43,062 bases of DNA. It comes from Pseudobdellovibrionaceae bacterium. Its GTDB lineage: Bacteria; Bdellovibrionota; Bdellovibrionia; Bdellovibrionales; UBA1609. How positions within the stretch are numbered: the stretch's first letter is position 1; each line of letters opens with the position of its first letter. The stretch spans positions 1 through 43,062 of the forward strand of contig JANXMF010000214.1 of NCBI GenBank assembly GCA_025354795.1. The letters are read 5' to 3'. Below, piece after piece: positions 1-6,580 of this stretch. A model generated the notes under the pieces. The model saw only the letters and a program-made list of their open reading frames with translations, had not been told where the DNA came from and made no database searches. The position numbers and the translations under genes are program-made.

Positions 1-342
1 AAGCATGTAGCGCTTGCCGCCGCCAGCCTCGTAACAATTGCCGATGCTCACGCCGTCTGCATAGAATGAACCTTCCGGTCCATGTTCGAACAATGGGCTG
101 GCGTGCTCGTTGACAATCTCTCTCGTCACGATATCGATATCAACGGCGCCCACTGAAGAGCGGTCTTCACGATCGCGTCCACTATAGAAAACCCGATAGA
201 CATCGTTCGCCAAATGTATCGGCAAGGGATTGGCGGCATGAGACAAAATTTTTGGATGCCGATGATTTCCGGAGGGTACGTAGAGCAAGCCTAATTTTCG
301 CCATTGTTTTTTCAAGACGCCCACAACCTTTGATCGCTGCAA
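1..342 (-). CDS. GH130-like glycosidase/phosphorylase (N-terminal part, runs off the left edge)
   Basis: An open frame of 114 codons on the minus strand continues past base 1. It reads like the first blades of a five-bladed beta-propeller of the GH130/GH43-like group: an early WRKLGLLYVPSG segment, then VYRVFYSGRDREDRSSVG and a GSFYADGVSIGN segment. Such proteins are common in bacterial polysaccharide gene clusters, where their substrate is usually unknown. An in-frame TAA lies just upstream of the TTG at 342, so the protein starts at that TTG or at the GTG at 324. Neither has a convincing ribosome binding site. It is transcribed away from the glycan operon that follows. Coding is likely; the family call is from motif resemblance only. 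Confidence 0.5.
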   Translation of the reverse strand, partial: MQRSKVVGVLKKQWRKLGLLYVPSGNHRHPKILSHAANPLPIHLANDVYRVFYSGRDREDRSSVGAVDIDIVTREIVNEHASPLFEHGPEGSFYADGVSIGNCYEAGGGKRYML

Positions 343-518
343 TAGTTAATAGTCCAAGTTTGGAGTGATTTGGACAAAAACTCCGATTTCGTGGCGCGTT
401 AAGAGTGAAAAATTCACTGCCGCGAACTGTAGATCGGCGTTAGATTTCGAGGTTTTAGCGCTCTTATCAGAAAGTTGAGATTCGTATTCAATCCAGTTCA
501 CCGCCCAAAATTAGTGTT

Positions 519-1430
519 GTGGTTCCCGTATACGGCTGCCGCAGCTGTCTCGATGAACTTTGCCGCCGGTTGGGCCAAACTCTCAGCCCAATGACTAAGA
601 CCTACGAAATCCTTCTTGTCGACGACTGTAGTCCTGATCAGGCCTGGTATTCGATTGTAGAATTGCAAAAAAAATACCCTGAGGTCAAAGGCTTGAGATT
701 GAGCCGGAATTTTGGTCAACACATCGCCATCTCCGCAGGCTTAGCCGAAGCGAAGGGCGATGTTGCGATTGTTATGGATTGCGATTTACAAGACCCCCCA
801 GAAAGAATCCCTGAGATCTACGCAAAACTTCTTGAGGGTTACGATTTGGTTTTGGCGCGGCGGACGAAAAAACATCATTCATCTTTTCGGGTGCTCGCTG
901 CCAAAACTTATTTTTATTTGGTCTCCTGGCTCAATCGAAAACCGATAGAGGGCTTTGGAACTTTCTCGATCCTGTCGAGAAAAGTCATCGATGCATTTTT
1001 GCTATTCAACGAACGTGAACGCCACTATCTCTTTATCTTAACATGGCTCGGCTTTCGCGCCGGTGTCATCGACTATGTCCATGAGAAACGTGCGAGTGGC
1101 AAAAGTTCGTACTCAGTACGGCGGCTAATTCAGCATGCAATCGACGGGCAATTCTTTCAAGCGACACAGCTGCTCAATTGGATCGTTGTCCTCGGACTGC
1201 TTTTCGCGGCCGGCGGGGTGGCGATGGCCGGCTTTTTTATCGTTCGCTATTTTGTTGAAGGCTCGCAACCCGGCTGGACAAGTTTGTCAGTGCTTATTTT
1301 GATTTGCACCGGCGCCATTTTGACCAGCTTAGGAGTTATTGGCGTCTACGTCGGCAAAGTTTTTGACCAAGCGAAGGACCGGCCGCTGTATGTGATTGAC
1401 CAGGTTTCGGAACGGGGTGTGCGATGGTAA
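519..1430 (+). CDS. GT2 polyprenyl-phosphate sugar transferase (GtrB/ArnC/DPM1-like)
   Basis: Family 2 glycosyltransferase that probably moves a sugar from a nucleotide sugar to undecaprenyl phosphate at the inner membrane. The GT-A fold is visible: VDDCSPD near residue 35 and the metal-binding MDCDLQDPPE near residue 87, then the NFGQ segment typical of the DPM1 group. Two hydrophobic segments follow near residues 219-245 and 255-280, as in GtrB and ArnC. The only standard start in frame, GTG at 519, cuts off part of the first beta strand. The frame stays open to a TAG at 456 and encodes the expected KISVVVPVY strand, so the true start may be further up at a rare codon (ATT at 480 or 486). 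It is the first gene of a plus-strand operon, overlapping the next gene by 7 bp. Confidence 0.88.
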   Translation: MVPVYGCRSCLDELCRRLGQTLSPMTKTYEILLVDDCSPDQAWYSIVELQKKYPEVKGLRLSRNFGQHIAISAGLAEAKGDVAIVMDCDLQDPPERIPEIYAKLLEGYDLVLARRTKKHHSSFRVLAAKTYFYLVSWLNRKPIEGFGTFSILSRKVIDAFLLFNERERHYLFILTWLGFRAGVIDYVHEKRASGKSSYSVRRLIQHAIDGQFFQATQLLNWIVVLGLLFAAGGVAMAGFFIVRYFVEGSQPGWTSLSVLILICTGAILTSLGVIGVYVGKVFDQAKDRPLYVIDQVSERGVRW

Positions 1431-2056
1431 AAAATGACGAACTCCTGCGCGAAGTCGCCAGTTATTACTCCGATAAAATAATCCAGTTTGGTGAGTCACC
1501 ACGCGGCGTGGACTGGAATAGTGAAGACGGCCAAGTTTTGCGCTTTAAACAACTGTGTAAAGTGATCGACCTTACTCGCATGTTTTCCGTAAACGATCTG
1601 GGCTGCGGCTATGGAGCTCTTTATGATTTTCTAACCCTGCAAATGAGCAATTTCACTTATTGTGGGATAGATGTTTCTGCGCAGATGGTTCAAGCGGCCA
1701 GCTCCCGGCATAACGGCCTCCGCTCGCGGTTTTTGCTGGCCGAGAAGCCCGACCAAGTCGCAGACTACGGGATCGCCAGTGGGGTTTTTAACGTCCGGCA
1801 GCAACGCACTGATGCGGAATGGGAATCCTATTTGAAAGCAAGCCTTGATATTTTAAATGAATCTAGCCGCAGGGGGTTTGCATTCAATGCCCTGACGTCC
1901 TATTCAGACGAGGATAAAAAACGCGCCGACCTCTACTACGCCGACCCCTGCGCTTTATTTGATTTTTGCAAGCGCAAGTATTCTCCCCAAGTTTCACTTT
2001 TACATGATTACGGGCTATACGAATTTACTATTTTGGTCAGGAAGTTGCCGCTATGA
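1424..2056 (+). CDS. Class I SAM-dependent methyltransferase
   Basis: A 210-residue protein with a Rossmann-type SAM-binding core. Motif I is NDLGCGYGAL at residues 57-66, and the acidic residue ending strand 2 is in GIDVS at 81-85. An N-terminal helical part contains GESPRGVDWNSEDGQ, a segment typical of methyltransferases found in polysaccharide clusters. The ATG at 1424 lies inside the end of the glycosyltransferase gene (7-bp overlap), with a GGGG-type ribosome site just upstream. Its stop overlaps the next ATG as ATGA, so translation is coupled on both sides. The position suggests that it methylates a sugar or sugar precursor of the same glycan; the acceptor cannot be read from the sequence. 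Confidence 0.82.
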   Translation: MVKNDELLREVASYYSDKIIQFGESPRGVDWNSEDGQVLRFKQLCKVIDLTRMFSVNDLGCGYGALYDFLTLQMSNFTYCGIDVSAQMVQAASSRHNGLRSRFLLAEKPDQVADYGIASGVFNVRQQRTDAEWESYLKASLDILNESSRRGFAFNALTSYSDEDKKRADLYYADPCALFDFCKRKYSPQVSLLHDYGLYEFTILVRKLPL

Positions 2057-2718
2057 GAAAAAAATTAATCGTTTTCGGCTCGGGCGACATTGCCGAGCTT
2101 GCCTATTATTATTTTTCGACCGATTCAGATTTTGAAATCGCAGCGTTTACAGTGGACCGCGCCTATCTGAAGGAAACGCAAATTTGCGGGCTTCCCGTGA
2201 TTGCATTTGAGGAAATTCACACGCAATTCCCTCCTCGCGAACACCAAATGTTCATAGCGCTCAGTTATTCGAAAATAAATGCCCTGCGCAAAGAGAAATA
2301 CTTCAAGGCTAAAGAAATGGGTTACAAGCTCACCAGCTATATTAGCTCCAAGGCCACACTCTTAAACGAAGGCCACATCGGGGAAAACTGCTTTATCCTT
2401 GAGGACAATACGATCCAACCTTTTGTCAAAATCGGCAACAACGTAACGCTGTGGTCCGGCAACCACATTGGTCATCACTCCACCATCGCCGATCACTGTT
2501 TTATCGCCTCCCACGTCGTGGTTTCTGGCGGCGTTGAAATCGGCGAATCTTGTTTTATCGGGGTCAATGCAACACTGCGTGATCATATTAAAATCGGTGA
2601 ACGATGCGTCCTTGGTGCCGGCACGCTATTGCTCGCAGATGCGGAGCCGGACGGCCTCTATATCGGCAGCGCGACGGCGCGCGCCGATATCTCAAGTGCG
2701 AAACTCAAAAAAATCTAG
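2053..2718 (+). CDS. NeuD/PglD-family sugar O/N-acyltransferase
   Basis: A 221-residue protein with the two-domain layout of NeuD and PglD. The N-terminal nucleotide-binding half begins with VFGSGDIAELAYYYF (residues 7-21). The C-terminal half, from about residue 100, is a left-handed beta helix made of hexapeptide repeats (IGENCF, VKIGNN, IADHCF, VEIGES, IKIGER). The GNHIGHH segment at 136-142 holds the histidine pair expected for acyl transfer from acyl-CoA to a sugar amine or hydroxyl. Start ATG at 2053 overlaps the previous stop as ATGA. It probably acetylates the sugar handled by this operon. The family call is strong; the donor and acceptor are unknown. Confidence 0.87.
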   Translation: MRKKLIVFGSGDIAELAYYYFSTDSDFEIAAFTVDRAYLKETQICGLPVIAFEEIHTQFPPREHQMFIALSYSKINALRKEKYFKAKEMGYKLTSYISSKATLLNEGHIGENCFILEDNTIQPFVKIGNNVTLWSGNHIGHHSTIADHCFIASHVVVSGGVEIGESCFIGVNATLRDHIKIGERCVLGAGTLLLADAEPDGLYIGSATARADISSAKLKKI

Positions 2719-2720
2719 CT

Positions 2721-4397
2721 GTGCACGCCAATAGGAAGATCTTTTCATTCTCAGTCTCGCTTTTTGTCATTGGCGTTTTGTACCTTCTCGTACAACGGCT
2801 TTTTTTCGGCGTGGATCTGCAAGACGAAGCTTTTTATTGTGCCCTTCCCAAATCTTTTGCCGAGGGCCGAATTCCTTTTCGCGAAGAATTAAATGGCGCT
2901 CAGGCCGCGGGCATTTTGCTGACTCCCTTGGCCAGTCTTTTCCTGCTATTTTCTGCAAAGGCGGAGGGAATTGTTGTTTTTTTTAGAATAACTTACTTTC
3001 TAAGCCTGTGTGGGCTCAGTTTTTTTGCTTTCGAAAAAATAAAAAAACATATTCCGGTACTCGAGGCGCTGCTCGCGGCTTTGCTGCTGCTCAGCTTCTG
3101 GCCTTTTGCGATTCCCAGCTTAAGCTACAACACGATGGGTGCGCTATTTTTAAACTGCGGACTGTTGGCACTCTTCAGTCAGGAAGAAAAAAAACAAATG
3201 GATTGGCGCCTGCCTGTGGGACTGTTGTTCTTGGGTACATCCGTATTTTGCTACGTGACACTCATCTTACCCATTGCCGTCGCCCTCGGCCTGTTTTTTA
3301 GGTTTTCACGCAATAAGAAATGGCCTCTCCCGAGCCGCGTGGCCTCGGCCACGGTGCTGGCCGGATTCATATTGCTCGCGTTATATCTCACGTTCCTTTA
3401 CATCGGGATGGCCCGTCTCGGATTGATATCACATTACATAGATTCTTTTGGAGATACCGGGGGTGGACTCAAAAAATTTCTGGTTCTCTTTGCCCAACTC
3501 AAACACAACCTCTTATTTGTGTCCTTGATAACTATTGGGACTTGGCTGATCATTTTTAGCGCAAAACGTATTCCTCAATTGGCGATTCTCTTGACCCTTC
3601 TTTTAGGCTGGAGCCTTTTCCGCTTTCCCTTCGTGATAACGATTCTCCCGTTTCATCTTTCAATTCTAGCCTACACCCTGACCGGTTTGCCCATGGCCTT
3701 GGACCGAAAACGAGAACAGAAATTTCCTTTCTGGCGTTCGGTGAGCCTGATTTCGTGCATGTTCGGAATTGTTTGCGCTTGGTCCAGTTCCAATGGACTT
3801 ACAAATTTCGCGGTTATGTCGTCCCTAGGAATTCTCGGAGGCGCCTGGTATATCAGCGATTCGCTGAACGGCCGAGGCTTGACGGCGAGGGCGGCGGGAG
3901 TCCTTCTCCTCGGGATCTTTTTAACATTTCAAGTTCGATCCCTTTACACCAACGTTTACGGCGACGATTCCAATCTGAAACTCCTTAATCGCATAGTCAC
4001 AAGCGGGCCTTATCGCTTTCTTAAGACCAGCCCCGCCAAAACCGAGTTTATCGATACTCTAAGCTCCGACCTCGGAAATTCCGTGCCCGATGGTGTCGCT
4101 TTTTATGAATCTTTCGTTTCCGGATATTTGTTTACAAATGCGAAAATCAAAGCACCGACGTTATGGGCGTACTCCTTAAAACAAGGCGGGTATGATCGCG
4201 AAATTTTCGCACGCTTTTACCAAGACCCGGAAAACCGCCCCGAGACTCTCTTCTGGCTCCACACCCTTCCAGTTTTGACCGGCTTTGAGGAACACTTGGA
4301 CCATGAACTTCCCGATCCGTTAAAAAATGAAGTGGCGGCCCATTATGGATTAAAATCGAAAAGCAAATACTACTCTATCTACCAACGCAAAGACTGA
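2721..4397 (+). CDS. Multi-pass membrane glycosyltransferase, GT-C/GT39-like
   Basis: A 558-residue integral membrane protein with about 11-13 hydrophobic segments and a soluble C-terminal part from about residue 440. After the first segment comes a loop with GVDLQDEAFYC, matching the acidic loop-1 motif that GT-C enzymes use to bind lipid-phosphate sugars. I chose GTG at 2721, which lies two bases after the stop of the NeuD gene; the frame is open further upstream, but only across that gene. There is no strong ribosome site, which fits coupled translation. Paired with the GT2 gene upstream, it resembles the GtrB/GtrC division of labour: one enzyme loads the lipid carrier and the other transfers the sugar in the periplasm. 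No GtrA-type flippase is visible here. The final acceptor is unknown. Confidence 0.7.
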   Translation: MHANRKIFSFSVSLFVIGVLYLLVQRLFFGVDLQDEAFYCALPKSFAEGRIPFREELNGAQAAGILLTPLASLFLLFSAKAEGIVVFFRITYFLSLCGLSFFAFEKIKKHIPVLEALLAALLLLSFWPFAIPSLSYNTMGALFLNCGLLALFSQEEKKQMDWRLPVGLLFLGTSVFCYVTLILPIAVALGLFFRFSRNKKWPLPSRVASATVLAGFILLALYLTFLYIGMARLGLISHYIDSFGDTGGGLKKFLVLFAQLKHNLLFVSLITIGTWLIIFSAKRIPQLAILLTLLLGWSLFRFPFVITILPFHLSILAYTLTGLPMALDRKREQKFPFWRSVSLISCMFGIVCAWSSSNGLTNFAVMSSLGILGGAWYISDSLNGRGLTARAAGVLLLGIFLTFQVRSLYTNVYGDDSNLKLLNRIVTSGPYRFLKTSPAKTEFIDTLSSDLGNSVPDGVAFYESFVSGYLFTNAKIKAPTLWAYSLKQGGYDREIFARFYQDPENRPETLFWLHTLPVLTGFEEHLDHELPDPLKNEVAAHYGLKSKSKYYSIYQRKD

Positions 4398-4409
4398 AGG
4401 AGAGCCCCA

Positions 4410-5201
4410 GTGCTGAATTCGATTCGCGAGTCATTGGAAAAGGACGGTTATGCGATCCTTCCCACCGTGCTTAAGCCTGATTTTTTAGCGCGCACCAAGA
4501 AGGTGATGCGCGCGGTTCAAGTTCAAATTGAAGCCGAAGTGGGAAGTGATCGCCTCCAGCGTGCCGGTGAAAGGGGCGTGCTTCGCCTGATGATGAAGTT
4601 TAGTCCGCAGTTTTTCACACTGCTCGAAATTCCAGAAGTCTTAGAAGTGATCGATGAGATGCTCTCACCCACGGCTATCTTGCATTTGCAAAATGGATTT
4701 ATTCTTCCCTCCCTGCCGGCCGAGGAGCGCGAGAACGTAGCGCAATTTCAATTTCACCGCGATTTTCCCCGCTATATGAATGGCTATCGCGCATCGCTCA
4801 ACTTCCTTTTTGCAATTGACGAATTCACCGAAAACAATGGCGCCACCTTGGTGGTTCCGGGATCGCATCGTAAGGCCAAGCCGCCGCCTGATGCCTACAT
4901 GCAAAAAAACGCGGTCAAGGCATTTTGTCCGGCCGGCGGAGTGATTGTTTTTGATTCCATGCTGTGGCATGCGGCCGGCAACAATACTTCGGGCCAAGAC
5001 CGCTTTGCGATCAATCACCAGTTTACCCGCTCGTTTTTCAAGCAACAGTTCGATTATGTACGCGCGCTCGGTGAAAATACGGTGATCGGGCTACCGCCAC
5101 GAAGCCAGCAATTTTTGGGTTATTACACGCGGGTGGTGAGTTCTTTAGATCAATACTATCAGCCCGAAGAAAAGCGCCTTTACCGGCGCCACCAAGGCTA
5201 G
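4410..5201 (+). CDS. Phytanoyl-CoA dioxygenase (PhyH) family protein
   Basis: A 263-residue Fe(II)/2-oxoglutarate dioxygenase of the PhyH family. The iron ligands can be placed: H116 and D118 in FQFHRDF and H187 in SMLWHAAGNN. R198 in the RFAIN segment fits the 2-oxoglutarate carboxylate contact. The GTG start at 4410 has a clear AAGGAGAG ribosome site and lies 12 bp after the previous stop, so the gene belongs to the glycan operon. PhyH enzymes hydroxylate diverse small molecules and are sometimes found in sugar or lipid tailoring clusters, so a hydroxylation of the glycan or its lipid is plausible but not shown. Its stop codon overlaps the stop of the convergent methyltransferase gene by 4 bp (CTAG). 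Confidence 0.83.
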   Translation: MLNSIRESLEKDGYAILPTVLKPDFLARTKKVMRAVQVQIEAEVGSDRLQRAGERGVLRLMMKFSPQFFTLLEIPEVLEVIDEMLSPTAILHLQNGFILPSLPAEERENVAQFQFHRDFPRYMNGYRASLNFLFAIDEFTENNGATLVVPGSHRKAKPPPDAYMQKNAVKAFCPAGGVIVFDSMLWHAAGNNTSGQDRFAINHQFTRSFFKQQFDYVRALGENTVIGLPPRSQQFLGYYTRVVSSLDQYYQPEEKRLYRRHQG

Positions 5202-5977
5202 TGATCGACTTTGGCGATTGCCAGCATCGTCAGACCTAAGCCTGTTCGATAAAAGAGCCGCTGCACTAAAAACAACGGATAGAGAGTGTAGCGATTCAGC
5301 ACAACCGAAAAAAAAGCCGGGAACACGGTCTTAAACGGAATTTCACGAATGCCGCTGGTTTGCGTTTGCTCATTCATACTGAGGCTGCGTTTTTCGACTT
5401 CCTTGGTTCTGCGAATCAGGAAGTTCCCAATGTGAAATAAAATATTAGCCACCGGCACGGCCACCGACCATACCAATTCATCGGACAAACTCGCTTTTTT
5501 CAGTACGTCTTTGAGATCTTGTCGGTCGTATCTGCGGAAATGCCCGACCGTCTCGTCCTCAATCCCCCAGCGGTCGCGGCGACCCGGAACAGCTACGAGC
5601 ACATGCCCGCCGGGCCGTACATGACGAGCCATGTTTTTAAGAAACTGAACGTCATCTTCCACATGTTCCATAACCATCATGGACATCGCGACGTCGAACT
5701 GGCGCGAGGGTTCGGAATATTCACCAAGTTCCGACTCCACCAAACTGTAGAGACCCTTATCGATAAATTCGCGCATCTTCTCTCGCCCGGCTCGAATCGC
5801 AGGCGGCGAAAAATCGATTCCCACACCCTGTAGCCCCATCTTACACAGCTTATAAGAGAGCTCCGCGGCGCCACAGCCAACCTCCAAAAATGAACGCGCA
5901 CCTGAATTTTGAATCATTTCAAAGACAGCTTCGTGATGGCACCAAGTCCCGGGAGGATCAATTCTGATAAATTTCAC
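5198..5977 (-). CDS. Class I SAM-dependent methyltransferase with C-terminal hydrophobic segment
   Basis: A 259-residue methyltransferase. Motif I is FLEVGCGAAEL at residues 30-40, followed by VGIDFSPPAI and a VMEHVEDD segment (motif IV region), then RPGGHVLVAVPG. The C-terminal 60 residues are hydrophobic and basic and may associate with the membrane. I chose the GTG at 5977, which gives the start MKFIRIDPPGTW. A GTG at 6022 would add 15 cysteine-rich residues and has only a weak GAAG site, so the start is uncertain. The gene converges with the PhyH gene, sharing a CTAG stop overlap. It probably belongs functionally to the glycan block, but the substrate is not visible. Confidence 0.8.
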   Translation of the reverse strand: MKFIRIDPPGTWCHHEAVFEMIQNSGARSFLEVGCGAAELSYKLCKMGLQGVGIDFSPPAIRAGREKMREFIDKGLYSLVESELGEYSEPSRQFDVAMSMMVMEHVEDDVQFLKNMARHVRPGGHVLVAVPGRRDRWGIEDETVGHFRRYDRQDLKDVLKKASLSDELVWSVAVPVANILFHIGNFLIRRTKEVEKRSLSMNEQTQTSGIREIPFKTVFPAFFSVVLNRYTLYPLFLVQRLFYRTGLGLTMLAIAKVDH

Positions 5978-6000
5978 GTAGTCACAATAACAGGAGACGC

Positions 6001-6060
6001 ATGAGTCAGCAAGAAAGAGCACAGAGCTACTTCAAAATCGCGGCTACAGATCGCCAATGA
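6001..6060 (+). pseudogene. 19-codon ORF with a strong ribosome site, possibly a truncated gene
   Basis: An AGGAGA ribosome site precedes ATG 6001 at ideal spacing, and the frame runs 19 codons (MSQQERAQSYFKIAATDRQ) to a TGA. The start signal is much better than its length. It may be the head of a gene cut by an insertion or deletion, or a short leader peptide. No continuation could be recognised in the other frames downstream. The ORF lies opposite the possible extended N-terminus of the neighbouring methyltransferase. Confidence 0.25.
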
Positions 6061-6310
6061 CCGCCATGTGCGGGCAAAGGTGACAGGCCCAAAAAATGCG
6101 CAATTCTCGAACATCATGGCCGGAAAAGACCAAACACTTCAAAAGATTGTCCGCCTGCTTAGACCAACTCAAGGCCATTTTTTTCATTACACCAAGTGCG
6201 TAACTTGCGAAAAGACTAAGTCTTCAACTCGTGGTCAGATCCCTAGCGGGAAATCAATGCTCGACAAGCCGTTCATGGATTTTAGAGGCAATTAAAACCA
6301 TTGCCTTCTT

Positions 6311-6340
6311 TGCCCACTGCTTGCCCAGTGAATGCCCACT
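6311..6340. repeat. Three 11-bp tandem repeats, TGCCCA(C/G)T type
   Basis: Units begin at 6311, 6322 and 6333: TGCCCACTGCT, TGCCCAGTGAA and TGCCCACT. The first six bases are identical and the spacing is exactly one DNA turn. Such helically phased repeats near a tRNA 3' end resemble arm-type binding sites of tyrosine integrases. The function is inferred. Confidence 0.6.
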
Positions 6341-6344
6341 AGAG

Positions 6345-6374
6345 CCGTTATTTTCGGTTATCTTCTGTTATTTT
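6345..6374. repeat. Three 10-bp tandem repeats, C(C/G/T)GTTAT(T/C)TT
   Basis: Units are CCGTTATTTT (6345), CGGTTATCTT (6355) and CTGTTATTTT (6365), directly adjacent. They begin four bases after the 11-bp repeat block and lie about 90-120 bp beyond the tRNA-Cys 3' end. Together the two blocks look like a second kind of integrase or excisionase arm site, or an iteron-like protein-binding array. Confidence 0.6.
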
Positions 6375-6464
6375 TAAAAATGCGGACCCAGCTAAGTCAT
6401 TGAATCCATTTGTGATTGATTTTGCGGGTTTGGGCTAGAAAAGCGAAACTTGATCGCAGACGAT

Positions 6465-6538
6465 TGGAGGTGGCGAGCAGATTCGAACTGCTGTAGCCGC
6501 TTTTGCAGAGCGGTGCCTGGCCACTTGGCTACGCCACC
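6465..6538 (-). tRNA. tRNA-Cys (anticodon GCA)
   Basis: The minus strand folds as a complete cloverleaf: acceptor GGTGGCG pairs with CGCCACC; D arm GCC/GGC; anticodon arm CCGCT-CTGCAAA-AGCGG with anticodon GCA; T arm AGCAG-TTCGAAT-CTGCT. The discriminator base is U, the identity base of tRNA-Cys, and CCA is encoded. The gene lies alone, with tandem repeats beyond its 3' end. Confidence 0.95.
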
Positions 6539-6580
6539 TTGGAATTGAGAGCCTGAGTGAAACAGATTCTCGCTTAAAAA

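Larger units (their letters stand above)
6061..6464. other. 404-bp stretch without a recognisable gene, between the glycan block and tRNA-Cys
   Basis: No convincing protein is visible on either strand; a 75-codon frame at 6068-6295 has no ribosome site and no recognisable motif. The right part (6311-6374) holds two blocks of short tandem repeats, described separately. The stretch lies directly downstream of the 3' end of the minus-strand tRNA-Cys, a usual insertion site for integrative elements. Confidence 0.6.

Noticed and set aside
404-418. AGTGAA-AAA-TTCACT hairpin before the GT2 gene as a terminator
   Set aside because: The stem is only 6 bp and AT-rich, and no T run follows on either strand.
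2604-2720. Upstream extension of the GT-C-like gene
   Set aside because: The extension lies within the NeuD gene and reads as low-quality Arg-rich sequence; GTG 2721 directly after the NeuD stop is far more likely.
6068-6295. 75-codon plus-strand frame between the glycan block and tRNA-Cys
   Set aside because: It has no ribosome site, no recognisable motif and irregular composition.
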